63,592 bases of DNA from QHXW01 sp035297145. Lineage in GTDB: Bacteria; Acidobacteriota; Terriglobia; Bryobacterales; Bryobacteraceae. The notes under the pieces were generated by a model. That model saw only the letters and a program-made list of their open reading frames with translations. It made no database searches and was not told the DNA's origin. The stretch spans positions 1-63,592 of the forward strand of contig DATGZN010000108.1 of NCBI GenBank assembly GCA_035297145.1, written 5' to 3'. A program made the position numbers and the translations under genes. Shown here piece by piece: positions 35,501 to 42,986 of the stretch (positions are counted from its first letter, which is position 1; each line of letters begins with the position of its first letter).

Positions 35501-36674
35501 GATGATGGCCCTTTTGACGAACCCGCCTGCGGACCTCGAAATCCTGCTCGCCGCGCAATCGGGTGAGCTCGCGGCCCGCATCGATCGCTTTCGCCACGAG
35601 CCCGCGCACGAGCCAACCAAGGATGTTCTCCAAAGTACCGCTGCTCAGTTGCGCAACCGTGGTGATGAAACCTCGGCGCGGGTCGTATTGGACTACCTTT
35701 ATACACGTGAGTTGGACGCCCGAGACTTGACCGCCACCAATTTTCTCGGTCTGGCTGAAATCCGGCTCGCGGCCGGCGATGTCCCCTCCGCGATAGCGCT
35801 GCTGCGCCGCATGAACCTGGTATCAGTCGAACCGTTCCAGGATCTCATCGCCGCGGCGGACTTGTTGGAGAAAACAGGCCACCACACGGAGGCGGCGGAA
35901 TTCCTGGCCGTCCGTGAGCGCGCCGTTCCGTGGGATGAGGCTGCCCGTCTGCGGCTGGCCATGATTCGGCACACCACTGACACGTTAGCGGCTGTGGCTT
36001 CCAATGCCGCTGCTCCCTACGAAGCTCGCGTCCGTGCAGCCGTCGCGGTGTCTCCTGGATCCATTCAAACCGGCAGCGGAGAACTCAACCTTCTGGCTGC
36101 CGGCACCGTGAATGCAGCCGATGCCGAAAAGCCGCTTTATTTCGAAGCCCGCGTCAGCGCGGCGGCGGCCATCAAGGACCCCGCGATTCGCCTCCGGCTT
36201 CTCTTAGGCGCGCTGGCTATCGATCCCGAGCCCGAGCCGGCACGTGTAGCTCTCATTCGCGCCGCGCTCGATGCCGCGCGCCCGCGAATCGCCCTCGCCG
36301 CCCTGGACCCCATTTTTCTGCGTTGGCGGGGAGGCAACGAAGAAACCGAAGGTGAACAGAGAAGTTGGGCCTATTCCACCGCCAAAACGTTCTTAGTTGG
36401 TGAGAGTCTCACCCCTACCGAACGTGCCGTCATCGCCGAGCGGCTGGCCGGCGCGGCCGAGGGCGCGGGGGACTTGCTCATGGCTCGGAGCCTACTCCAG
36501 ACCGCTGAGGAAATCGACCGCACTCCGCAGTTGGATGCGCGGCTCGCCGGAGTGGCCGCGGAACTCAGCCGCCGCCACGAAAACACGCTGCGCCGCCCCG
36601 TGGTCAGTTCGAACATCGAGCAACCGGCGATCGTTCGCCCAATGCTGGTCGCTCCGAAACGAGTGCCTTTATGA
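29583..36674 (+). CDS. giant secreted TPR-repeat protein
   Basis: 2,363 residues from TTG 29583, which has a perfect AGGAGG 6 nt upstream; it overlaps the preceding gene by 17 bp. A signal peptide or anchor (SSRLLACASLLAGALLLALA) is followed almost entirely by helix-turn-helix TPR-type repeats rich in Ala, Leu, Glu and Arg, with phrases such as LYRLRASEAELQLD and LALYEREFQPLWP. No enzymatic motif is visible. The protein would form a very long superhelical scaffold in the periplasm or at the outer membrane. Its neighbours (vWA, SpoIID, PBP-like) suggest a structural platform for an envelope machine. Confidence 0.88.
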   Translation: MKWYRSSRLLACASLLAGALLLALAHAPLRAEMSGWLQYLEANSIEEALFRSVPWPNGAVRTRRPPAETRPALTSLIAASPSNAALYRLRASEAELQLDSAAAEADWQKFSQTAPDPAEGQLELAEFYHRRLRPLDEMKALRAAALAPSSTSERLTPPADQRSWRTFARMLDLIRVHQLPADLIDQTYRDWMARYSGQSETYTRYFDYLRDHRQFDAAQQQISAYQKAFPDDQTYPFTARADLELHRGNAAQALALYEREFQPLWPSGLVTSYFNQLEKAGRLRAYLAESRAAVQKNPEDLRAAAKLFFCLRKLGNEPAARRALVEFRLRKDARHATWAADELATLARLFQDAKDPNESARHYYALYSLPGAPASAREQALAGIADVLLTSPEEPIRFGSGDLSLYRDIATMDPYPGYLNGILSLLLNSESPRESLATQEQVSVAYFHRARASELVALFDKQFPQSAQRPALHARLIEAYAIYGDTDGVIRHGREFLSAFPSSPERTGVALSMSDAYARKGQSREEFALYDELLNELAAKAGRVPLGHLPEPQVAPPANGEPGAEATSTPDTSTSARSPEYARVLDRYISRLVSMDRVMDALAVCRREIDRNPDDPGLYERLAAFLDQNHLGAQVEGVYRKAMERFPDTSWTDKLARWYLRRQRRTEFQKLTLDVVKVFAGTDLEKYFQQLVNVSAVGPAAYLQVNVYAHQRFPNNLQFVRNLLNAYSRRETNDRRAYKDLLRQYWFYDDALRQAFLSSYGREEQQEVDALQTQAGDTAQLAAGNPWGVRLVAELAAWKSHFEEAAPAFEALAAQYPGDSSIALRAAAVHRSLAAYRPEFASKAVALVENVTKYDPRNRAALTEAGEIHADREHFSQARPWWNRIPQIEPGNADGYLEAATVFWDYFQFDDALGLLAQGRQKVSDPALYAYQAGAIYESKGDYDRAVHEYVRGALAASSAGTDGASPARSRLLQLSRRPALRAAIDAQTAAIVTAKNPQRPAVALRVSILEQQNRRDDISALLLTLAHDSESPELLEDLSSAAARLGFENVREAVLERQIALASDEIERIRLRLALARYYESKPDLPAARKVVEEVLRANPAILGVVRAATDFYWRNHLPEQAVDTLAAAARSSNAVFKKQFTFEAAGKATESDKYARARDLLADLLAAEPFNADYLAAMASTYARAGEYQQLRDFYAAKIAEMTRASIPAAERNERVAGLRRGLIPALEHLGDQAAAVDQYIEIIDRYPEDENLLKDASLFAIRHELQSRLSGYYTKASAGSPKDVRLHIVLARIETQFEDYPAAVSAYDHAVAVRPDRLDLRISQAQLLEKLARFDQATGVYRNIYNLSYHDPQWLLKVAELLARDRRPAEAVKAVERALIEGRPERPDLFFQAAATLEKWGLLQEAATFAERGVDRAGSRLLIDQRDGAELYARVMTRLRKHEDACQHLFAAQQAGMQLPQREAVPQLADIALRQIGQIAKVYFSPEEKVSLAAFLEKSWAATGNPEPWKSSLLQLAQLAGLNEQEVRWRSELLMAKPNAPAASAHLERIIELQKSRMQFAELGLQLERYWRAKSDRMNQLGLLTQAAQCYATAGDTDDEFRVLSQNPAGIDLHRYLELLQTRDPDRRLKLAASSYAGMQIAIGTGDSAFARAVVLLAGSKAKPVWARAYLGLAGLYYRDPAVEVNQAFSGLLGGGTIGERLAKPVDRDQQLAGDAWFYFGSRYGEYLAATNQDASEDYLPAMLEGAPAHGANYMALAQYYEDLGRHDRAVAEYADGLQFDPNAGDAHDAIANILWPQGKHEEAVAQWRLALEAFRRQENSGHVPPEFWHNVEHTLTAIGQHKILAPVRTQADQLLHDYIRTNGAYQFELLLRGAMSAAGDPEAGVNWILDLSRAVRTPAESAAFLEQIEGLLPDEQKEPVLRRIVEIGAAAVAQAAGDARTFAQQELDRHQLNLLRYLVEHRRTDRARVMMALLTNPPADLEILLAAQSGELAARIDRFRHEPAHEPTKDVLQSTAAQLRNRGDETSARVVLDYLYTRELDARDLTATNFLGLAEIRLAAGDVPSAIALLRRMNLVSVEPFQDLIAAADLLEKTGHHTEAAEFLAVRERAVPWDEAARLRLAMIRHTTDTLAAVASNAAAPYEARVRAAVAVSPGSIQTGSGELNLLAAGTVNAADAEKPLYFEARVSAAAAIKDPAIRLRLLLGALAIDPEPEPARVALIRAALDAARPRIALAALDPIFLRWRGGNEETEGEQRSWAYSTAKTFLVGESLTPTERAVIAERLAGAAEGAGDLLMARSLLQTAEEIDRTPQLDARLAGVAAELSRRHENTLRRPVVSSNIEQPAIVRPMLVAPKRVPL

Positions 36675-38377
36675 AAAAGAACCTGATGAGAGTCGGGATC
36701 GGCTGGGGGAGCCTCTTCGTCGCGGTCATTCTTTCGCAGGTTGCCCCACCACCGCCGCAAAGCCTCCGGGAATTCGTTCCGGCGGGTCCTCTGCTATACC
36801 TCGAAGCCAAGGATTTCGCATCGCTGCTGGCACGCTGGCGCGGTTCCCAGGAACAGCAGCGCTGGCTGCAGAGCGCGGACTACAAGGCCTTCTCACAATC
36901 GCATCTCTTTCTGCGGCTCACCGAAGCGTACAACGAATATGCGGGCGCGGCCGGCTTTGCGCCCGATGCCGCGATGCTCCAGAGCATTGCGGGCTCCGAA
37001 TCGGCGCTGGCATTCTACGATATCGGCAAGCTGGAGTTTCTCTATCTCACCCGCCTTCCTTCAACCCAAGCTGTGGAGACAGCGCCGTGGCGATCGCGCG
37101 CGAGCTTCACACCTCGCAAGGCGAGTGGCACGGATTTCTACGTCCGCACAGATCCGTCGGGCCGGGTGGTCGCCTTCGCCATCGCGAACAACGTGTTGCT
37201 GCTCGCCACTCGTGAAGATTTGATGGCCGGGGCGCTCGAACTGATGGCGCACACACCTCGCACCAAGATGATCGATGAGCGCTGGTTTGCCCGGCCGAGC
37301 CGCGCAGCCGGGAGTGCGGGAGACCTCCGGCTCGTCATGGACTTCGGGGCGCTTGCCAATAGCCCCCATTTCCGGTCCCACTGGATCCAGCGCAACGTCT
37401 CCCTCGTCCGGCAATACACCTCCGGCATCTCCGACCTGTTCATGGGCGCCGGCGCAATTCGCGAGGAGCGGGTGTTCTTCCACGCCGCTCCAGCCGCCGA
37501 ATCCGCCGTGGATCGCCAGCCGCTGGCGCAGACCCTGCGACTCGTTCCCGACGACGTGGGTTTCTACCGCGGATGGGCTAACCCCGAACCAGCTGAAGTC
37601 TCGGCGCTGCTGGCGGCAGAGCTGCTCGATCCCTCCGCAGCCCAACCCGAGCGCTCGCCCAAAGTGGCGCCAACCGCCCCAATTGTTGCTGCCGCCGTGG
37701 GGAGCGAAGCGGATCTGGACACGCGCATCGATGAGCCGGTGTACACCGACGCCGGCGGCCAGCTTCTACCGGAAGCGTTGCAGCGGCTTCTCAGTTCCGA
37801 AAAACTGACCGCCGTCGTGCAGGTGGAAGAGACGCGTGCTGCCACGGATGCCGTCTTCATGGGCACGAACCGTGCTTTGGTAGTTGTTCGACAGTCGGGC
37901 TGGGATGGGGCGGCGGTCAGGGAGGCCATCGTTTCGGCCGCCGAAGGTCTCTGGACAACGTCGCGCCTGGGTGCGGAGTGGGCCGAGGTCAATCGCGGCA
38001 ATGTGCGATATTTCGCTCTAAATGGCCTCGTTCCCCTCGCGGTTGCGGTCGAGGGAAATCGGATGATCGTGGCCAACTCACCGCAATTGATCGAACGTCT
38101 GTTGTCGCGAACGAATGCGCCTTTGCCCTCGAACATCGGCACGTATGCGGCTGGTTTTCGCCACGAGCGCGAGCGCCACAATCTCGCCGTCTGGATGCGG
38201 CAGTTAAGCACCGTGCGTTCGCCCGCAAACCAATCCGGAGGCGAGCAGATCGATTTTCTTTCACAGAACCTCGTTAGTCTGAGCGATACTCTGGCGCGAA
38301 TCAGGTCTGCGAGCATTGAGGTAGCCGATCAAGGCGAAGCCATGAAGCAAACTGTCGTTTACGAGCTTGTGCCGTGA
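36671..38377 (+). CDS. secreted DUF3352-like protein
   Basis: 568 residues with a short N-terminal signal or anchor (GWGSLFVAVILSQVA). The opening LREFVPAGPLLYLEAKDFASLLARW resembles the start of DUF3352 proteins of Acidobacteria and Cyanobacteria. Alternating beta strands and helices follow, and several segments compute a value per object (VVAFAIANNVLLLATRED). No catalytic motif is recognised. It overlaps the TPR gene by 4 bp and the next gene by 4 bp (GTGA). Function unknown; the DUF3352 assignment is by resemblance only. Confidence 0.7.
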   Translation: MKKNLMRVGIGWGSLFVAVILSQVAPPPPQSLREFVPAGPLLYLEAKDFASLLARWRGSQEQQRWLQSADYKAFSQSHLFLRLTEAYNEYAGAAGFAPDAAMLQSIAGSESALAFYDIGKLEFLYLTRLPSTQAVETAPWRSRASFTPRKASGTDFYVRTDPSGRVVAFAIANNVLLLATREDLMAGALELMAHTPRTKMIDERWFARPSRAAGSAGDLRLVMDFGALANSPHFRSHWIQRNVSLVRQYTSGISDLFMGAGAIREERVFFHAAPAAESAVDRQPLAQTLRLVPDDVGFYRGWANPEPAEVSALLAAELLDPSAAQPERSPKVAPTAPIVAAAVGSEADLDTRIDEPVYTDAGGQLLPEALQRLLSSEKLTAVVQVEETRAATDAVFMGTNRALVVVRQSGWDGAAVREAIVSAAEGLWTTSRLGAEWAEVNRGNVRYFALNGLVPLAVAVEGNRMIVANSPQLIERLLSRTNAPLPSNIGTYAAGFRHERERHNLAVWMRQLSTVRSPANQSGGEQIDFLSQNLVSLSDTLARIRSASIEVADQGEAMKQTVVYELVP

Positions 38378-39165
38378 CCAGGCTGGCCCTCATCTGCGCC
38401 GTTGCCGTTTGCGGAGCGCACGCCCAGAACCGCTTGCACACGGTTGCCGCGCCTACGGACGCCGGCGTTTCTTATCTGTTACTGGACGCGACTCGCGCGA
38501 CAGTGATAGCCATGGAATGGCCCGAGGCCGCCATTGCCGTGCCGGTCGGCTCCCTCGTTAAACCGTTCACCGCGATCGCATATGGCCAGAGGCACCGGAT
38601 GCGCTTTCCCGTTCACGAGTGCACTGGCGAAGATTGCTGGCTCAAAACCGGTCATGGACGCATCGGCCTTGCTGCCGCGATCGCCAATTCCTGTAATTCC
38701 TATTTCCGGAATCTGACCGGCGACCTCCTGCCCCTGGATGTCGCTGAAGTCGCGGACCGCTTCGGTCTACGCGGGCCGGCGTGGGATTGCGACCGCAGTG
38801 CTTTATTCGGAATGGGAAGCGCCTGGCGCCTGTCTCCAATCGAGGTCGCGCGCGCCTATGCCGAGCTGGCCGCACGCCGGACTGAGCCGGGGGTTAACGA
38901 AGTAATTGACGGAATGAGACTGGGCGCGACCATCGGTACGGCCGCAGTGATTGGGTCGACGCTCCACAGTGCTTCCGCGTTCGCCAAGACGGGCACTGCT
39001 CCGTGCTCTCACGTTCCTAAAGCAGCGGGCGACGGCTACGCTGTGGTCGTCTATCCTGGCGACAGCCCGCGATATGTTCTCCTCGTGCAAGTGCACGGAA
39101 CAGTCGGCAGACATGCTGCGGAAACCGCGGCGCGCCTCCTGCGCCTTCTTGTAGGAGTCGAGTAG
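38374..39165 (+). CDS. miniature penicillin-binding (transpeptidase-fold) protein
   Basis: 263 residues from GTG 38374. A signal peptide (1-18) precedes all three active-site motifs of the penicillin-binding/serine beta-lactamase fold: S60-L-V-K63, S106-C-N108 and K205-T-G-T. The phrase LSPIEVARAYAELA between the second and third motifs is typical of high-molecular-weight transpeptidases rather than class A beta-lactamases. The usual N-terminal dimerisation domain is missing and the fold is shortened. It could be a D,D-transpeptidase or a carboxypeptidase, or it may bind peptidoglycan peptides. It is followed by a SpoIID gene in the same operon. Confidence 0.82.
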   Translation: MTRLALICAVAVCGAHAQNRLHTVAAPTDAGVSYLLLDATRATVIAMEWPEAAIAVPVGSLVKPFTAIAYGQRHRMRFPVHECTGEDCWLKTGHGRIGLAAAIANSCNSYFRNLTGDLLPLDVAEVADRFGLRGPAWDCDRSALFGMGSAWRLSPIEVARAYAELAARRTEPGVNEVIDGMRLGATIGTAAVIGSTLHSASAFAKTGTAPCSHVPKAAGDGYAVVVYPGDSPRYVLLVQVHGTVGRHAAETAARLLRLLVGVE

Positions 39166-39166
39166 C

Positions 39167-40195
39167 GTGGGCCGGTTCCTGATCCTGTTCATTGCGCTGC
39201 ACGTAGCGGCTCACGGCAAAGAGCTTCGCATCGGCGTTTTCGGTTTGTTTCACCCCTCTGAATTGGTCTTAAAGGCAACACCCCGTGGCACGCTGCTGAT
39301 CGACATGGCGGGAACTCAGTGGAAGCTGGGGGGTTCGCAAACAGCCCGCTTTCAAGCTAGCCGCTCAGGCATTTTATGCACGGATGGGGATCGTTCAGGC
39401 AGTTCCACACTGGTGCGGGTATCCAGTTCGAGCGTCAAGACCGAATTCATACTCAGCGTACCGGGGAAGATCGAAAGACGGTTCGTAGCATCGCTCGAGA
39501 TTCAGGTGCGAGGCGGTGAGTTGGTTCCCGTTGTCATCACCGATCTCGAGACTGCCGTCAAGTCGGTGGTTGCCGCCGAGAGCGTCGAGGGAGCGCCTCT
39601 CGAAGCCCTCAAAGCACAAGCCATCGCGGCCCGCTCTTTTTACGTTGCGTCATCCGCAAGACATCAGGACTTTCAGTTTTGCGATACAACGCACTGCCAA
39701 TTCCTGCGAGAGCCTCCACAGGAATCCAATGCGGCTGGAGCAGCCACTTCGGCAACCAAGGGTCTGATTCTGCTTCACGCGGGTGCACCCTTAGCCGCCC
39801 TTTTTTCTGCCAGTTGCGGAGGCCATACCCGGACTCTTGCCGAGGCAGGTATGGCAATAGACGGATATCCTTATTACGCCATTGAGTGCCGGCCTTGCCA
39901 GCAGAGCACGCCGCATTGGCAAAGGTCATTTCCCGCGGAATTCGACGCCCTGCTTGCGAACCCCACCGAGGCCCATCGCATCGAATTGGGCCGAATTCTC
40001 GGATGGGACGCCCTTCCGGGATACAACTACGCGCTAAGCCGGACGGGTGACCACATCGTGGTGAACGGCCGCGGCGAAGGCCACGGTATCGGCCTTTGCC
40101 AACGCGGTGCGAATGCCATGGCCAGCTCGGGCGCCGATCATCGGCTGATTCTGAATCACTACTACCCGAATACTGTGATCGGGTATCGGGAATGA
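39167..40195 (+). CDS. SpoIID/LytB-domain peptidoglycan protein
   Basis: 342 residues from GTG 39167, one base after the previous stop. A signal peptide covers about 1-17. The SpoIID domain occupies about 120-342 with its hallmark blocks: VVAAESVEGAPLEALKAQAIAARS, SASCGGHT, and GEGHGIGLCQRGA near the end. SpoIID is a lytic transglycosylase acting on denuded glycan strands in spore formers; relatives occur in non-sporulating phyla. It closes the six-gene operon, linking it to peptidoglycan. A convergent permease gene begins 37 bp later. Confidence 0.92.
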   Translation: MGRFLILFIALHVAAHGKELRIGVFGLFHPSELVLKATPRGTLLIDMAGTQWKLGGSQTARFQASRSGILCTDGDRSGSSTLVRVSSSSVKTEFILSVPGKIERRFVASLEIQVRGGELVPVVITDLETAVKSVVAAESVEGAPLEALKAQAIAARSFYVASSARHQDFQFCDTTHCQFLREPPQESNAAGAATSATKGLILLHAGAPLAALFSASCGGHTRTLAEAGMAIDGYPYYAIECRPCQQSTPHWQRSFPAEFDALLANPTEAHRIELGRILGWDALPGYNYALSRTGDHIVVNGRGEGHGIGLCQRGANAMASSGADHRLILNHYYPNTVIGYRE

Positions 40196-40232
40196 CGCTC
40201 GGAACACCCACTGCTTCACATACACGTCAGCC

Positions 40233-42977
40233 CTATTCATGCCGCAGGGCCATCATCGGATCCACTCCCGCCGCTCGCCGCGCGGGCAGAAAACTCGCCA
40301 CGGTGGCTACTGAAATCATGAGCAGAATCGCCACCGCCAGTGCTACCGGGTCCGCCGCTCTGACGTCGAACAGCTTCGCCGAAACCAGCCGCACCGCCGC
40401 CAGACCCAGCGGCACACCCGCCACGATTCCCGCCCCAACCGTAAGCAGAGTGTCGCCCAGAACCATCCAGAAGATATCTTCCCGACGCGCCCCCAGCGCC
40501 ATGCGAATCCCCAGTTCCTGCGTTCGTCGCGTAACTGCGTACGCCACCGCCCCATAGAGTCCCACCGACACCAGGAGCAGCGCCAGCACACTGGCAATAC
40601 TCGATAGGTCCGCCGCCAGCCACTCTTCCAGCAGCGACCTGTCCACCAGATTCTGTAACGTTTGAATCGCGGAGATCCGCACGCCTGCCGCCGCGTGACT
40701 CACCTCAGATCGAATCCCGGCGATCAGCCCAGCTGCATCCCGCGGGGATCCCGTGAAACGCACCACCAGACTCAGATCGCGCCAGTGGAACAGATCCTGT
40801 TCGGTGGGCAGGTAAATCATGGGTGCCGTCTGCTTCCGCAAGCCCTCATACTTGACGTCCTTCGCCACGCCGACGATTTCGACATCCGTGGCCCGTCGCA
40901 TCGTGAAGTGTTTTCCTACCGGATTTCGATCGCCGAAAAATCTCTTTGTGAATGCTTCATTCACGACCGCGACAAATCCCGGACCCGCCACGCTCTCTCC
41001 TCGCTCCGATCCGCGGTCGGTGTCTTGCGGGCCGAACTCGCGCCCCCAGATCATTGGCAGTCCGGCGCTGTGGAAGAAATCCGCGCCTACGAGATTCCAT
41101 TCAACGTAAAACGGGTCGTCGTCGCGGGCAACGTATCCTGGTACTTTCACCGGGCTGCCGGAGAAGTTGCCTCCAAATGGCGTAGTCGTAGCGGCGCCGG
41201 TGGAAAGCACTCCCGGCAGCGTGCGAATGCGCCTCTCCAGGTCTCCCGCCAGCTTGGCCAGCTTCGCGCCGCGATAATCGCCGCCGAAATCGAAGTTCAC
41301 GAGCAAGGTGTGCTCGCGATTGAATCCGATATCGAGACTTTCCAGATTGCGCAGCGTGCGCACAAATAGAGATGACCCGATGAGCAGCACTACTGTTAGC
41401 GCCACCTGCGCCGCAATGAGCAGACGACCCGCCATCTGGCTGCGCCTGCCTTGCGAGCTGCGCGAAGCATCGTTCAAGGCAGTGGTCAGGTCAACTCGCG
41501 TTGCCTGCATGGCTGGTGCGAGTCCGAACAGCAGCGCAGCCACGATTGTTACGGCCAGCGCGAAGCTCAGAATATGAACATCGGCATTGACCCCCGCCAG
41601 CACCTCCGGCGAGTCACCCGAGATCGATGCCACCAGCAACGCCGCTCCCCATCGGGCCAAAAGCACGCCGGCAAAGCCGCCCACAACCGCCAGCAGCAGG
41701 CTCTCCGTAAAGAGCTGCCGCACCAGCCGCGCGCGCCCTGCGCCAATCGAGAGCCGCACCGCGATTTCCCTGCGTCTCGCCGCCGCCCGCGCAAGCAACA
41801 GCGTAGCCACGTTGGCGCACGCGATCAGCAGCACCAGCCCAACGGCGCTCATCAGAACGATCAGAGTGATGGAAAGTTGTGTGCGTAGGTTCGATTCGCC
41901 CTTGCTGCCATCCTTCACGCGAATCCCCACATCACTCGGACTCATGCCATCTAGAGCGTCTTCCCCGGCGTGTTGGAGGATCGCCTGCATCGCCTCCTGC
42001 GTCTGCGGGCGCGTCACTCCCGGCTGGAGCCGGCCGATCACTGTAAACCTCGGCACGAAGCGATCGGGAGACAGCTGTGGCGACAACGCCGAGATCATCG
42101 CTACTGGAACCCAAACGTCGCTGACTCGCCCAATCGACTCGCTGTCGAAACCCGGCCGCGCGACGCCGACGATCGTAAACCGTCCGTCATTGAGCAGGAT
42201 GGAACTTCCCACCACCGCCGGATTCAGCCCGAATCGCCGTTGCCAGAATCGATAGCTGATCACGGCTACGGGACCTTCACCGCCACCGCTGCCCGTCACT
42301 CGATCGTCATCCGCCGTCAGTACGCGGCCAAGAATCGGTTCCACGCCTAAAACCCAAAAATAGTTGCCGGAAACCGGCTGCGTCTGCACCTGCGGCGAGG
42401 ATGCCGCGCTCATCCGTCCCTGCGCCCTCATCTCAGCACTCAGCGGCTCGCAAGCCGCCAGCAAACCCGAAAAGACAGAATTGGAATCACGTAAAGTTCG
42501 ATAGAGCTGGTACGACATCGGGACTTCGCCGCCGAAAAATTCCAGGGCGATCTGGCTCGATGAACCCAAGCTCACCAGCGCCAATTCTCGCGGATTCTTC
42601 ACTGGCAGCGGTCGCAACAGCACCTCATCCAGCACGCTGAAAATTGCCGTGTTCGCCCCGATCCCCAGCGCCAATGACAGTGCCGCTACCGCCGTGAATC
42701 CCGGATTCCTCCGCCACATCCGCAGCGCATACCGCACGTCCTGCCCCAGCGTCACCAGCGTGTGCACGCCCCGCGCCTCCCGGCACTCTTCCTTGACGCT
42801 CTCCACGCCGCCGAACTCCATCCGTGCCCGCCGCACCGCGTCCGCCCGCGACATCCCCGAGGCGATATACTTTTCCACCTGCCGCTCGAAGTGATACCGC
42901 AGTTCGTCATCCAACTCGCCCTCGACCGTCTTCCGCCGAACCAGCGCCCGCAGCCGGTAAAACAAGTCACTCAGCAT
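40233..42977 (-). CDS. ADOP-type MacB/FtsX ABC permease
   Basis: 914 residues. The N-terminal ~85 residues (FYRLRALVRRKTVEGELDDEL, FGGVESVKEECREARG) are the acidobacterial ADOP leader. Then come a first span with LGIGANTAIFSVLDEVLLRPLP, a MacB-like periplasmic core, an FtsX domain (about 370-480) and a second FtsX domain at the C-terminus (ALLLVSVGLYGAVAYAV... LGIRMALGA). No ATPase gene adjoins it, as is usual for ADOP clusters. It lies 9 nt after a paralogous permease that itself follows a PadR gene, so the three are one operon. Probable export of a small molecule or peptide. Confidence 0.93.
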   Translation of the reverse strand: MLSDLFYRLRALVRRKTVEGELDDELRYHFERQVEKYIASGMSRADAVRRARMEFGGVESVKEECREARGVHTLVTLGQDVRYALRMWRRNPGFTAVAALSLALGIGANTAIFSVLDEVLLRPLPVKNPRELALVSLGSSSQIALEFFGGEVPMSYQLYRTLRDSNSVFSGLLAACEPLSAEMRAQGRMSAASSPQVQTQPVSGNYFWVLGVEPILGRVLTADDDRVTGSGGGEGPVAVISYRFWQRRFGLNPAVVGSSILLNDGRFTIVGVARPGFDSESIGRVSDVWVPVAMISALSPQLSPDRFVPRFTVIGRLQPGVTRPQTQEAMQAILQHAGEDALDGMSPSDVGIRVKDGSKGESNLRTQLSITLIVLMSAVGLVLLIACANVATLLLARAAARRREIAVRLSIGAGRARLVRQLFTESLLLAVVGGFAGVLLARWGAALLVASISGDSPEVLAGVNADVHILSFALAVTIVAALLFGLAPAMQATRVDLTTALNDASRSSQGRRSQMAGRLLIAAQVALTVVLLIGSSLFVRTLRNLESLDIGFNREHTLLVNFDFGGDYRGAKLAKLAGDLERRIRTLPGVLSTGAATTTPFGGNFSGSPVKVPGYVARDDDPFYVEWNLVGADFFHSAGLPMIWGREFGPQDTDRGSERGESVAGPGFVAVVNEAFTKRFFGDRNPVGKHFTMRRATDVEIVGVAKDVKYEGLRKQTAPMIYLPTEQDLFHWRDLSLVVRFTGSPRDAAGLIAGIRSEVSHAAAGVRISAIQTLQNLVDRSLLEEWLAADLSSIASVLALLLVSVGLYGAVAYAVTRRTQELGIRMALGARREDIFWMVLGDTLLTVGAGIVAGVPLGLAAVRLVSAKLFDVRAADPVALAVAILLMISVATVASFLPARRAAGVDPMMALRHE

Positions 42978-42986
42978 GATGCCTCC

